A DNA stretch of 64,000 bases from the NCBI RefSeq assembly GCF_049667165.1, contig NZ_JBATHS010000050.1, positions 22,357-86,356 of the forward strand, given 5' to 3'. This document shows, piece after piece, positions 35,573 through 43,707 of this stretch (positions are counted from its first letter, which is position 1; each line of letters opens with the position of its first letter). Both the position numbers and the translations under genes were made by a program. The notes under the pieces were generated by a model. It had not been told where the DNA came from. It made no database searches and was given only the letters and a program-made list of their open reading frames with translations. Source of the stretch: Maribacter_A sp049667165. GTDB lineage: Bacteria > Bacteroidota > Bacteroidia > Flavobacteriales > Flavobacteriaceae.

Positions 35573-36424
35573 TCAAAGACCAATATCAGGCAATACCAAT
35601 ATCGGCACTTTTGAATGAAACCCTATTTTTCGAATCACCGGTTCCCTAGTCAATTTTTCCAAAAAACTATGTGAATAATACATCAATGCAATTAAATCGG
35701 CATCCGTCTTGGCGGCAAATTCACTGGTCGCCTCGGCGATGGTGTTCCACATCTCGACGGTATGGAAACTATGATCCAGAGTATCAAGCCGTTTCTCGAG
35801 TTGTTTTTTGTGCTTCACTTGGTCGTCGTTCAATTCATAATCCTGTGCTACATGAAATATCAAAAGCGCTGCCTTCCAAATATCCATTAAATCGATCAAT
35901 GGTTTTAACTCTATTTTATCATACGAATGGGAGAAATCTGTAGGAAAGATTACTTTGTTCAACGCCTTGAAATCATAATCCTGAGGAACGGCCATGATCG
36001 GTCGCATACGCACCTTCTTAATAACCTGTACCGTATTACTGCCCATAAAAACCTCTTTAGCCCCTGTGGCTCCCTTGGTGCCCATTATTATTAAATCAAT
36101 ATCCCTTTCAACGATCACTTTTTTAATGGCATTTATAAGGTCACTGGAAATGGAATCCGTCGTAAAACTGTGATTGCTTCTTGCATGGTTTTCCTTTAAA
36201 TATTCTAGGGTCTTCTTAAGTTGTACGTTTGAGTTTTTTGACAAGGAATCATAAATAACACCCAACCTTTCCTTGCTTTTGTTTCCCAATAGGTTTGAGA
36301 TTTTTGGTTCATAGGTATTCAATAACACGAAATTACAGGCACTGGTCTCAAATAATTTAAGGGCCGTAAAAATGGCATTCCAGGCATTGTCTGAAAAATC
36401 GGTGGGCAACAGAATATTTCTCAT
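35573..36424 (-). CDS. Tandem-domain universal stress protein 2
   Basis: This 283-residue protein has two UspA folds. The first (about 1-145) begins MRNILLPTDFSDNAWNA and has the ATP-binding-type motif IMGTKGATGAKEVFMGSNT. The second (about 150-283) has VIFPTDFSH but a degenerate C-terminal motif. The start overlaps the stop of the first USP gene by 4 bases, so the two are translationally coupled. Universal stress proteins in this layout commonly belong to oxygen-limitation regulons, which agrees with the FNR-like dyad upstream of the first gene. Confidence 0.93.
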   Translation of the reverse strand: MRNILLPTDFSDNAWNAIFTALKLFETSACNFVLLNTYEPKISNLLGNKSKERLGVIYDSLSKNSNVQLKKTLEYLKENHARSNHSFTTDSISSDLINAIKKVIVERDIDLIIMGTKGATGAKEVFMGSNTVQVIKKVRMRPIMAVPQDYDFKALNKVIFPTDFSHSYDKIELKPLIDLMDIWKAALLIFHVAQDYELNDDQVKHKKQLEKRLDTLDHSFHTVEMWNTIAEATSEFAAKTDADLIALMYYSHSFLEKLTREPVIRKIGFHSKVPILVLPDIGL

Positions 36425-37287
36425 TTTAATCTTGATTTTGCACTATTGTGGGTATCTGGAATGACCAAGAAAGGCAGCTGCACATGAAAACCAACTTGGT
36501 CAACATGCTGTCTGGTCATCACCCGTTCAAAGAGTGAATGCTTCCTTTTCATCATTACCAATAACCCGTAATTATGCTTCTCTAAATATGTTATTATACG
36601 CGCTGGGTCGTAGGCACCGCTTTCCTCTATGAACCTGTGTGGAACCTGTGCCAGACAACGCCCGAGAAAAGCCTTGTTCTGTTCTTGGGCTATCGTCAGA
36701 TCATGGGCTTCCTTCATATGCAACACGGTAATTTCAGCGTGGCTCATCTTGGCTATTTCAATCGCGCTATGCAAATCTTTATCATTATAATTTGACTCAT
36801 AGTCCGCTGAAAAAAGTATCCGTTCAATGGGTTTGTATCCATATCCGGAAGGAATTACCAACACCGGAATCGAGGCTTTACCGATAACATGTACGGCGTT
36901 TGTTCCCAAAAATATCTCTTTGACCCCTGAGACTCCCTGGGTGCCCATAATAATCAGATCGATGTCTTTTTTTTCCGTTAGGGAATTGATTTCATCGGTC
37001 AAGATATTAAAGGCTGAAACCGTTTCATAAATATGTTTCGCATTGCCGAATTTTGCCTTTACGGCTTTCAAGGTCTTTTCCAATCCTTCGATGGACGCGT
37101 CTACGCCTTTGTCGGGAATTGCGCTGAATTCAGGTCCGCCCAGCATATAATCCATTCGATAAAACGCAGGGGTATAGGTATGTAAAAAATAAAAGGTACA
37201 CCGCTCGCCTTTAAGGAATTGCATCGCGAATGAAATAGTGTTCCAAGCATTATCAGAAAAATCGGTGGGTATGAGTATTGTTTTCAT
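36421..37287 (-). CDS. Tandem-domain universal stress protein 1
   Basis: This 288-residue protein consists of two UspA domains (about 1-145 and 150-280). The first begins MKTILIPTDFSDNAWNTI and contains IMGTQGVSGVKEIFLGTNAVHVIGKA, the G-2x-G-9x-G(S/T)-type nucleotide site. It is a paralogue of the downstream gene and starts the two-gene operon. The start codon is about 23 bases from a -7-like box that pairs with an FNR-like dyad. No signal peptide is present, so it is cytoplasmic. Confidence 0.94.
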   Translation of the reverse strand: MKTILIPTDFSDNAWNTISFAMQFLKGERCTFYFLHTYTPAFYRMDYMLGGPEFSAIPDKGVDASIEGLEKTLKAVKAKFGNAKHIYETVSAFNILTDEINSLTEKKDIDLIIMGTQGVSGVKEIFLGTNAVHVIGKASIPVLVIPSGYGYKPIERILFSADYESNYNDKDLHSAIEIAKMSHAEITVLHMKEAHDLTIAQEQNKAFLGRCLAQVPHRFIEESGAYDPARIITYLEKHNYGLLVMMKRKHSLFERVMTRQHVDQVGFHVQLPFLVIPDTHNSAKSRLK

Positions 37288-37309
37288 AAAAAGCGCCTTT
37301 ACGAATCCT

Positions 37310-37353
37310 TAAAATTAAAGTCTTGGCCAGAATTTAGCCATGATATAGATCAG
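37310..37353 (-). promoter_or_regulatory. FNR-like dyad plus -7 box, universal stress operon
   Basis: ATGAT-ATAG-ATCAG (37340-37353) has a perfect TGAT-N4-ATCA core. Exactly 22 bp downstream on the minus strand is TAATTTTA (37310-37317), one base off TAnnTTTG. Confidence 0.6.
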
Positions 37354-37374
37354 CCTTCGCCATAATTCGCTTTA

Positions 37375-37417
37375 CTGACCATTATCATAAAATAATACTC
37401 CGCGTATTGTATCTTTG
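37375..37417 (+). promoter_or_regulatory. FNR-like dyad plus -7 box, deoC-deoD
   Basis: CTGAC-CATT-ATCAT (37375-37388) is followed after 21 bp by a perfect -7 box TATCTTTG (37410-37417), facing deoC. Together with the divergent dyad at 37340 it makes a back-to-back promoter pair. Confidence 0.55.
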
Positions 37418-37464
37418 AACAATATTCCCAATGGAACCGATTCACAGTAAAACAACCCAATCCG

Positions 37465-38109
37465 ATGCAAATACAAGATTTTATAGACCATACCATCTTA
37501 AAACCTACCGCCCTACCCTCAGATATTGAAAAACTATGCCAAGAAGCCAAGGACTATAAATTTCGAGCGGTTTGTGTCAATGGCTGTTATGCCAAAATCG
37601 CAAAAAAACACCTGGGGAACAGTCCGGTAAAATTAGCCGTTGTCGTAGGATTTCCTTTGGGCGCCATGAGTTCGGAAGCCAAAATTTTTGAAGCCAAGGA
37701 CAGTGTGGCCAATGGGGCCGATGAAATCGATATGGTCATCAATGTGGGTTGGTTAAAATCAGGTAAGTTTGAGTTGCTGAAACAAGAAATTTCCAACATC
37801 AAAAAAGCAATCGGCCAGAACGTACTTAAGGTCATTATTGAAACCTGCTATCTCACCCATGATGAAAAGGTCAAGGCTTGCGAATTGGCTGTGGAGGCAG
37901 GTGCTGATTTTGTCAAGACCTCTACAGGTTTTGGGACTGGTGGGGCCACCTTGGAAGATGTGAAATTAATGAAGGAGGTCGTCGGTGACAAAGCGCGAAT
38001 AAAAGCATCGGGTGGAATAAAGGATAGGACCACGGCTTTGAAATATATTTCACTTGGGGTTTCCAGGATCGGAACCTCTTCAGGTATCGACCTAGTATCA
38101 ACCAAATAA
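37465..38109 (+). CDS. deoC: Deoxyribose-phosphate aldolase
   Basis: This 214-residue class I aldolase splits 2-deoxyribose-5-phosphate into glyceraldehyde-3-phosphate and acetaldehyde. It starts MQIQDFIDHTILKPTA and shows VCVNGCYA, VVGFPLGA, EIDMVINVGWLKSG, the Schiff-base Lys in ADFVKTSTGF, and IKASGGIKDRTTAL. Length is typical. deoD follows after 9 bases, so nucleoside salvage is co-expressed. The acetaldehyde and triose products would feed fermentation-like metabolism with the nearby pta-ackA. Confidence 0.96.
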   Translation: MQIQDFIDHTILKPTALPSDIEKLCQEAKDYKFRAVCVNGCYAKIAKKHLGNSPVKLAVVVGFPLGAMSSEAKIFEAKDSVANGADEIDMVINVGWLKSGKFELLKQEISNIKKAIGQNVLKVIIETCYLTHDEKVKACELAVEAGADFVKTSTGFGTGGATLEDVKLMKEVVGDKARIKASGGIKDRTTALKYISLGVSRIGTSSGIDLVSTK

Positions 38110-38118
38110 TACTGAATC

Positions 38119-38817
38119 ATGAGCGTACATCTTGAAGCTAAAAAAGGGGATATCGCAGCAACGGTCTTAATGCCAGGGGATCCCTTGCGCGCCAAGTGGA
38201 TCGCAGAGACTTTTCTTGAAGAGGTATCCTGCTATAATAGGGTACGTGGTATGTTGGGGTATACGGGATTATATAAAGGAAAGAGGGTTTCCGTACAAGG
38301 AAGTGGTATGGGCATACCTTCCGCAATGATCTATTACCATGAACTCATCAATGATTATAATGTCAAGAATATTATAAGAGTAGGTTCGGCAGGCTCCTAT
38401 CAAAAAGACATTAAGGTCAGGGACATCGTTTTAGCCATGGCTGCCTCCACGACCTCAGGAATAAACAACTCCCGTTTTATAAATGCCGATTACTCGCCCA
38501 CAGCTGATTTTGACCTCCTAATGCGTGCCAGCCTATATGCCCGTCAAAAAGGAATTCCCATAAAAGCAGGCAATGTACTTTCCGCTGACGAGTTTTATGA
38601 AGACGACAAGGAAGCGTATAAATTATGGGCCAAATATGGTGTACTCTGTGTAGAAATGGAGGCTGCCGGACTGTATACCATAGCCGCCAAGTACAATATA
38701 AAGGCTTTGGCCATCCTTACCATATCCGACTCTTTGGTAACCGGTGAGCAAAGTACCATAACAGAAAGGGAATCTTCCTTTAACGAAATGATCGAAATTG
38801 CACTGAACATAACTTGA
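38119..38817 (+). CDS. deoD: Purine-nucleoside phosphorylase, DeoD type
   Basis: This 232-residue enzyme phosphorolyses purine (deoxy)nucleosides to base and (deoxy)ribose-1-phosphate. Family blocks seen are MSVHLEAKKGDIAATVLMPGDPLRAKWIAE, GSGMGIPSAMIYYHEL, IRVGSAGSYQ, VEMEAAGLYTIAAKY and LTISDSLVTGEQSTITERE. Length matches hexameric DeoD. It is 9 bases downstream of deoC and supplies its pathway after phosphopentomutase, which is not in the window. Confidence 0.96.
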   Translation: MSVHLEAKKGDIAATVLMPGDPLRAKWIAETFLEEVSCYNRVRGMLGYTGLYKGKRVSVQGSGMGIPSAMIYYHELINDYNVKNIIRVGSAGSYQKDIKVRDIVLAMAASTTSGINNSRFINADYSPTADFDLLMRASLYARQKGIPIKAGNVLSADEFYEDDKEAYKLWAKYGVLCVEMEAAGLYTIAAKYNIKALAILTISDSLVTGEQSTITERESSFNEMIEIALNIT

Positions 38818-38863
38818 ATACGAATTTTATTATCCATCTTACCCTCGCATTATTCCTCTTGAA

Positions 38864-38877
38864 CTGATATAGATCAT
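38864..38877 (+). promoter_or_regulatory. FNR-like dyad upstream of the DUF2267 gene
   Basis: CTGAT-ATAG-ATCAT, a perfect TGAT-N4-ATCA core, 53 bp before the start codon. The best -7 candidate (TATAGTTG, 38891-38898) is only 13 bp away, so the spacing differs from the other sites. Confidence 0.5.
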
Positions 38878-38930
38878 TTGTAGTTAAAGATATAGTTGCC
38901 AATTTTAAGGAACACTTAAAACAACTTACG

Positions 38931-39383
38931 ATGGCACTAAACTTCAATCAATACGCGGTAGAAGGCAACACCTTCCTAAAGAATTATGCCAAGGAAATGA
39001 ACCTTGGCGACGATACTAAAAAAGCAGGTAGAATATTATCGGCTATACTACATGCCCTTAGGGATATTATTCCCACAACCGAATCCCTTCAACTTATTTC
39101 GCAATTTCCCATGTTCTTGAAGGCCGTTTATGTAAACGGATGGACCCTCAAGAAAGATCGCCCCAAAATCAAACAAATGGCAGATTTTATAGATCTGGTC
39201 CGAAAATATGACGGTCCCTCAGCGATCAATGATTTTGAATATAACGATGATGTGGCCGAACAATATATCGACACTACGTTCATATTGCTGAGAAAATATA
39301 TCTCCTTGGGAGAAATGGAAGATATACGGGATGGCCTGCCCAAAGATTTAAAAACCATGATTTACTCGAATATCATGTTCTAA
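38931..39383 (+). CDS. DUF2267-family protein
   Basis: This 150-residue soluble all-helical protein begins MALNFNQYAVEGNTFLKNYAKEMNL and contains the AGRILSAILHALRDIIPTTESLQLISQFPMFLKAVYVNGW block characteristic of DUF2267. The function is unknown; relatives are often found beside stress-protein genes. It is the first gene of a plus-strand group with a WG-repeat protein (18 bases downstream) and has an FNR-like dyad upstream. Confidence 0.85.
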   Translation: MALNFNQYAVEGNTFLKNYAKEMNLGDDTKKAGRILSAILHALRDIIPTTESLQLISQFPMFLKAVYVNGWTLKKDRPKIKQMADFIDLVRKYDGPSAINDFEYNDDVAEQYIDTTFILLRKYISLGEMEDIRDGLPKDLKTMIYSNIMF

Positions 39384-39401
39384 AACCTTAAAAACAAAAA
39401 A

Positions 39402-40043
39402 ATGAAAAATAAGATCACCTATCTAATAGTGCTATTGATACTCCCCTTGATCACCAGTGCTCAGACAGAAAATACCACCTATGATGAAATTGCCCCATTT
39501 AACGAAGGGCTAGCCGCAGTTCGTATTGGAAACCAATGGGGCTTTATCGATGAAAATGCCAAGCTTGTCATTGATTTTAGGGATGATTTGGTTTGGAACC
39601 AAAATGCCGATACCAGTATCCCAGGGGTATTGGGTATTCGTTATCCGCAATTCAAGAACGGACGATGTATGATCCAACAACTTAAAGTGAACAACATTCC
39701 TTTCTATGGATTTATCGATACTTCCGGTGAAATGGTCATTCAACCTGAGTATTTGAATATCACTGAATTTGACCAAGAAAATGCCATAGGCATATATGTA
39801 AGGGAAATGTACCAAGGCCAAAATGAGATTAAATTGGATATTGTTGAATACATCTTTACAGAAGTTGTTGTAAATATCAATGGTGAAATAGTCTGGCCCA
39901 TAGCAGAACGGGAGCATGCCTTAACCGCCAAAAGGAGGTATGAGGTACCTGAATTAAGGGCAAAATTGATAGGTAAGGATCTGCTTGTCTTTAAAACAAA
40001 AGATAATAAATGGGAGACCAAAAAATTGAACCTGAACCTCTAA
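39402..40043 (+). CDS. WG-repeat exported protein
   Basis: This 213-residue protein has a signal peptide ending near ITSAQ (residue 20). Its two WG/KWG-type repeats (FNEGLAAVRIGNQWGFIDENAKLVIDF; FKNGRCMIQ...FYGFIDTSGEMVIQPEY) are beta units of the WG_beta_rep family. The C-terminal third is not recognisable. It has no catalytic motif and is likely a periplasmic binding or scaffold protein. It follows the DUF2267 gene closely and is probably in the same transcript. Confidence 0.8.
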   Translation: MKNKITYLIVLLILPLITSAQTENTTYDEIAPFNEGLAAVRIGNQWGFIDENAKLVIDFRDDLVWNQNADTSIPGVLGIRYPQFKNGRCMIQQLKVNNIPFYGFIDTSGEMVIQPEYLNITEFDQENAIGIYVREMYQGQNEIKLDIVEYIFTEVVVNINGEIVWPIAEREHALTAKRRYEVPELRAKLIGKDLLVFKTKDNKWETKKLNLNL

Positions 40044-40109
40044 ACCGTTGGTAATTAAAGGATTAAGGAACAACGCATAACCGTTCCTGATAGGGTTTTT
40101 CAAAAATCA

Positions 40110-40856
40110 ATGGTAATGATCGAACAAAAATTAAAGGAGATCCACGAATTCTGTATTAAGCATGCAGATCCGGAAATTGTAAAGAAATACGCAAGATATT
40201 TTAAAAATGGCTACGATGGTTACGGCATTGATTCGAAGGTTTTTGAAAAACAGCGTGATTTGTGGATAAAAGCCTGGAAGAATGAAATGACGCTCGATGA
40301 ATACCTAGACCTTGGCGACACACTAATGCGAACAGGAAAACTCGAGGAAAAATCTTTTGCCATTGCGTTTGTAGCTTCAGAAAGATTGCAGTATACCTCA
40401 GCCACTTTTGACCGAATCGGGAAGTGGTTTAAAATGGGAATCTCCAATTGGGCAACCACCGATGTTCTATGCATGCTGGTGCTCCCTAGCTTCCTGATTG
40501 ATAACGTAATCACATTTGAAAAATTAAAAGCCTGGACTACCTCCGATTCGGAATGGCAAAGGAGGGCAGTCCCAGTAACCATGGTTGAATTATTGAAAGT
40601 GGCCTTGGAACCAAAAATGGCGTTGCCGGTTATTGAACCTTTAATGCTCGATAAATCGGAATATGTTCAGAAAGGTATTGGGACCCTTTTACGTGGGTTA
40701 TGGAAAAAGTGGCCCTCTGAAATCGAAAAATTCCTGTTAACATGGAAAGACCAATGTGGCCGTCTCATCATACAATATGCCACGGAAAAGATGGATAAGG
40801 AATATAGGAAAAAATTCAGGGCAATAAAAAAAGAAAAAGTCAAGTGTAATGGATAA
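40110..40856 (+). CDS. DNA alkylation repair protein, AlkD-like
   Basis: This 248-residue protein is built of HEAT-like helical repeats typical of AlkD DNA glycosylases (WIKAWKNEMTLDEYLDLGDTLMRTGKLEEKSFAIAFV; WATTDVLCMLVLPSFL; SEWQRRAVPVTMVELLKVA; EYVQKGIGTLLRGLWKKWPSEIEKFLLTWKD). AlkD enzymes excise alkylated bases, but I did not verify the substrate-contacting residues here. A start at the third codon (40116) is equally possible. The following unknown gene lies 18 bases downstream. Confidence 0.8.
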   Translation: MVMIEQKLKEIHEFCIKHADPEIVKKYARYFKNGYDGYGIDSKVFEKQRDLWIKAWKNEMTLDEYLDLGDTLMRTGKLEEKSFAIAFVASERLQYTSATFDRIGKWFKMGISNWATTDVLCMLVLPSFLIDNVITFEKLKAWTTSDSEWQRRAVPVTMVELLKVALEPKMALPVIEPLMLDKSEYVQKGIGTLLRGLWKKWPSEIEKFLLTWKDQCGRLIIQYATEKMDKEYRKKFRAIKKEKVKCNG

Positions 40857-40874
40857 CTAGTTAAAAAGAAAGCC

Positions 40875-41366
40875 ATGGAACAAGCAATCAAAGAATGTTG
40901 CCCAACATTCCACCCAGAAAAATGGGATGAAAAGACATTCAATTGGAGCCAAAAGAAGTTTATCAAGGCCTCGGTCCCAACCTTATTCCATATTCCATTA
41001 CCGCCTATGATAGGAAAAAAAGTAACCCAAATGATGAAGTTGGCCGAAGATTCCAAGAAACTGTCCGATGACAAAGAAGAAATATTACTATTGTTTAACG
41101 ACCCTAGTGCATTTAAGTCGGAACTGTATCTTTCGGTAACCGACACTGTAACGGAAGCTGAAAATATAACACTATCAGGTACATTTATAAGTAAGGTTTT
41201 TGATGGGGCCTTTAGTGCAGTACCCAAATTCATGAAGCAAATGGATACGTACTTGGCCCAACAGCATAAAAAGGCCAACGATTACTATGTGCATTATGCC
41301 TACTGCCCCAAGTGTGCCAAAAAAGCGGGACATAACTTTATGGTATTGTTCGCGAAGCTGGAATAA
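40875..41366 (+). CDS. Conserved hypothetical protein with a C-terminal CPKC motif
   Basis: This 163-residue soluble protein of unrecognised family opens with MEQAIKECCPTFHPEKWDEKTFNW and has a FHIPLPPMIGKKV segment. It ends with YYVHYAYCPKCAKKAGHNFMVLFAKL, whose CxxC could be redox-active or bind metal. It follows the AlkD-like gene after 18 bases, probably in the same transcript. I cannot give a function. Confidence 0.7.
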   Translation: MEQAIKECCPTFHPEKWDEKTFNWSQKKFIKASVPTLFHIPLPPMIGKKVTQMMKLAEDSKKLSDDKEEILLLFNDPSAFKSELYLSVTDTVTEAENITLSGTFISKVFDGAFSAVPKFMKQMDTYLAQQHKKANDYYVHYAYCPKCAKKAGHNFMVLFAKLE

Positions 41367-41393
41367 ATCAACGTTCTGATTCGAACTACTTTA

Positions 41394-41437
41394 ATGATCC
41401 ATATCATTGCCAAAGATAGGTACACATCATAGTTTTA
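41394..41437 (+). promoter_or_regulatory. FNR-like dyad plus -7 box, lipoprotein gene at 41478
   Basis: ATGAT-CCAT-ATCAT (41394-41407), a perfect 5-bp-arm dyad, is followed after exactly 22 bp by TAGTTTTA (41430-41437), one base off TAnnTTTG, 40 bases before the start codon. Confidence 0.6.
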
Positions 41438-41477
41438 TCCCTATCAAACCACGGTAGCAATCCATAAAATCAATAAC

Positions 41478-41987
41478 ATGAAAAAGTTACATGTAAATTC
41501 AATGAAACTCGTAATATCGTTGATCGTGTTCTTTACGGGTACCGGTCTATTTTATTCCTGCAAGAGGGCAGCAGAAAAAACCCAGGAAAGATTGATCGAG
41601 AAGTCCATTGGTGATAAAGCCGATGTTGATATTGCCGACGATAAGGTAGTCATCAAAACCGATGAAGGTACTTTTACCACAGATGCGACCAAACACGAAT
41701 GGCCTTCCGAAATACCAGCTGATGTACCAGAATTCACAAAAGGTAAGGTCGTAATAGTGAACACCCAGGAAATGATTGATGGTAAAAATTGGGTCGTCAT
41801 CTTTGAGGACGTATCCCAAGAAGCTATTGAAAATTATAAAAAGGAACTAGAGGAAAATAACTTTGAAATAAACTTTACCACAACTGCAGGGACAGGGACG
41901 CATTTTGCCGCACAAAAGGGCAAACTTGTAGTGATGCTTATGGGCGATGAAAAAGGAGCCTCAATTTCTATAAATGTTCAGAACTAA
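41478..41987 (+). CDS. Small lipoprotein of unknown function
   Basis: This 169-residue protein has a lipobox (TGLFYSC, Cys about 28). The mature part has a charged helix, a DVDIADDKVVIKTDEGTFTTDATKHEWPSEIPADVPEFTKGKV segment and a C-terminal alpha/beta part (WVVIFEDVSQEAIENYKKELEENNFEINFTT). It may resemble periplasmic proteins with 'EWPSDIPSDVPxF' segments found in many phyla, but no function is known. Its promoter has one of the clearest dyad/-7 arrangements in the window. A hairpin terminator follows. Confidence 0.75.
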   Translation: MKKLHVNSMKLVISLIVFFTGTGLFYSCKRAAEKTQERLIEKSIGDKADVDIADDKVVIKTDEGTFTTDATKHEWPSEIPADVPEFTKGKVVIVNTQEMIDGKNWVVIFEDVSQEAIENYKKELEENNFEINFTTTAGTGTHFAAQKGKLVVMLMGDEKGASISINVQN

Positions 41988-42034
41988 GGTTGATGAAAAT
42001 TGGAATGTGTTCCACTTAGAGGAACTTCCCATTC

Positions 42035-42057
42035 ACTAAACATTATGTTTAGTCCTT
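42035..42057. terminator. Hairpin between convergent genes
   Basis: ACTAAACA-TTA-TGTTTAGT (42035-42053), an 8-bp stem with a 3-base loop, followed by CCTTTT. It lies between the convergent lipoprotein and slipin genes and may stop both. Confidence 0.5.
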
Positions 42058-42801
42058 TTAATCTTCCTTTTTCTTGGGCCGGGGTAATACCTCCTCCGGG
42101 AAGGGGAAAATAATAGTCGAATTCTTTTCAGCCGCAATGTTCGATAGCGTTTGGTATAACCTCAACTTAATGGCCGATGGTGATTTATCGATTTGAAGAC
42201 CTGCCTCTAAAAGTTTTGCTGCTGCTTGGTTTTCGGCTTCGGCAAGAATAATACGTGCCCTTCTGGATCTTTCGGCTTCGGCCTGGTTGGCCATCATACG
42301 CCTCATGTTTTCTGGAAGTTGAATGTCCTTGATCTTTACATCAATAATCTCAATGCCCCAATGATGGGTTTCAGTTTCCACGATACTTTTGATATTCTTA
42401 CCCATTTCCTCCCGTTTAGAAAGGATGGTATCCAATTCTACCTTACCACAGACATCCCTCAAGGCCGCCTGGGAAAGTTGGGTGATGGCAAAGGTGAACT
42501 CCTCGACTTCGAGAACGGCTTTTTCCGGATCACTGATCTTAAAAAACACCACCCCATCTATACTACAGGGCACATTATCCTCTGTCATTACTTCTTGGGA
42601 CACGATATTGATCGTTATTACCCGAATATCGACCACCTGAATGGTCTCTACAAAAGGAATGATCCAACGAAAACCGGGCTGAAGGGTTTTTACATACTTC
42701 CCAAAACGGAATTTCAATGCTCTTTTATATTCGAAAACAATTCGGATTCCTGCAAACAGGACCACAACCATAATAATGGCAAATAATGCTATTGGATTCA
42801 T
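42058..42801 (-). CDS. Slipin (SPFH/stomatin-like membrane protein)
   Basis: This 247-residue protein has an N-terminal membrane segment (about 3-21, IALFAIIMVVVLFAGIRIV) followed by an SPFH domain (FEYKRALKFRFGKYVKTLQPGFRWIIPFVETIQVVDIRV, DNVPCSIDGVVFFKISDPEKAVLEVEEF). A C-terminal coiled-coil part contains RRMMANQAEAERSRRARIILAEAE. Slipins form membrane-bound oligomers, often with a NfeD partner that is absent here. It is preceded by a 429-bp non-coding stretch. Confidence 0.92.
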   Translation of the reverse strand: MNPIALFAIIMVVVLFAGIRIVFEYKRALKFRFGKYVKTLQPGFRWIIPFVETIQVVDIRVITINIVSQEVMTEDNVPCSIDGVVFFKISDPEKAVLEVEEFTFAITQLSQAALRDVCGKVELDTILSKREEMGKNIKSIVETETHHWGIEIIDVKIKDIQLPENMRRMMANQAEAERSRRARIILAEAENQAAAKLLEAGLQIDKSPSAIKLRLYQTLSNIAAEKNSTIIFPFPEEVLPRPKKKED

Positions 42802-43230
42802 AATATTGCTGTTACGTTATATTTTCAGTGACCGATCATTACACCAAAAAGGGTGCTCTAAAAGGATTGTTTTTGTATCAAAACCCATTCAACCTAAAAT
42901 TGCACAAAAATGAAGCTTATACCTTTAAAATAATTGGGATAACCTTCTTTTAAAGTTACGACAATTATGTTCAGGAACAAAGCTTAAATACCTCTAGATC
43001 ACCTCACTGATGGTTTTTTTTAAAGATCAATATGCGCTAATGCCAATTTGTTCTATGATTTTGTTTTAGCGCTTCAGTTGATCTCTAATCTATTAGGGAG
43101 AAAAATATCCATAGCTCCTCCCAGGAATGGGAGGTGTTGGGATATCCCTGTATTCATTTCAGGCCTTGTGTACTTCCAGTAAGAAACCACATGATGAAGC
43201 TTTCAATGCGCAGATAGACCCCAAAACAAC
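42802..43230. other. 429-bp non-coding stretch upstream of slipin
   Basis: No ORF, tRNA or perfect FNR-like dyad is seen. A GC-rich hairpin CCTCCCA-GGAA-TGGGAGG (43117-43134, 7-bp stem, tetraloop) lies near the middle without a T-run. It could be part of a long leader or an unannotated small RNA. Confidence 0.4.
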
Positions 43231-43620
43231 CTAAAGTGTAGCGATGGCTTTTTTTAACTTGTCCCTTACTTCCTCGGCAATACCTCCCAATTTATCGTTT
43301 TTAACGCCCATCATAGATGCAATCGGGTCCACAGCCGCCACTTCTATAGCCCCATTATCCGTTTCACGGACAATTACGTTGCAGGGAAGCATGGTTCCGA
43401 TTTTATTCTCTGCCTGAAGGGCTTGATAAGCAAATGATGGATTGCAGGCCCCTAAAATCATATAGTTCGGAAAATCGACATCCAGTTTTTTCTTTAATGT
43501 GGTTTTGAGGTCGATCTCGGTAAGTATCCCAAAGCCTTCTTCCTTTAGCGCCTGTGTTGTTTTCGCTATGACCTCATCGAAAGTTACATTCTTCAGTGTT
43601 TTGTTAAAATAGTAGCTCAT
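43231..43620 (-). CDS. DUF302-family protein
   Basis: This 129-residue soluble protein has the DUF302 pattern: MSYYFNKTLKNVTFDEVIAKTTQALKEEGFGILTEIDLKTTLKKKL, NYMILGACNPSFAYQALQAENKIGTMLPCNVIVRE and VAAVDPIASM. The conserved Cys of GACNPSFA and of LPCNV are both present. The function is unknown; relatives are common in anaerobiosis and heavy-metal stress settings. It is followed on the same strand by slipin after a long gap, so they are probably separate transcripts. Confidence 0.88.
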   Translation of the reverse strand: MSYYFNKTLKNVTFDEVIAKTTQALKEEGFGILTEIDLKTTLKKKLDVDFPNYMILGACNPSFAYQALQAENKIGTMLPCNVIVRETDNGAIEVAAVDPIASMMGVKNDKLGGIAEEVRDKLKKAIATL

Positions 43621-43707
43621 TTTTATCTTTTTATTTATGTTATATCAATATCGAAGGCCAAACCTTCCTTTCCCTTAAGATAATCAAATACAGCCTAAAA
43701 CCATAAT

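Noticed and set aside
42226..42786. Plus-strand 186-codon open frame opposite slipin
   Set aside because: It lies entirely inside slipin on the other strand and its translation has no family features.
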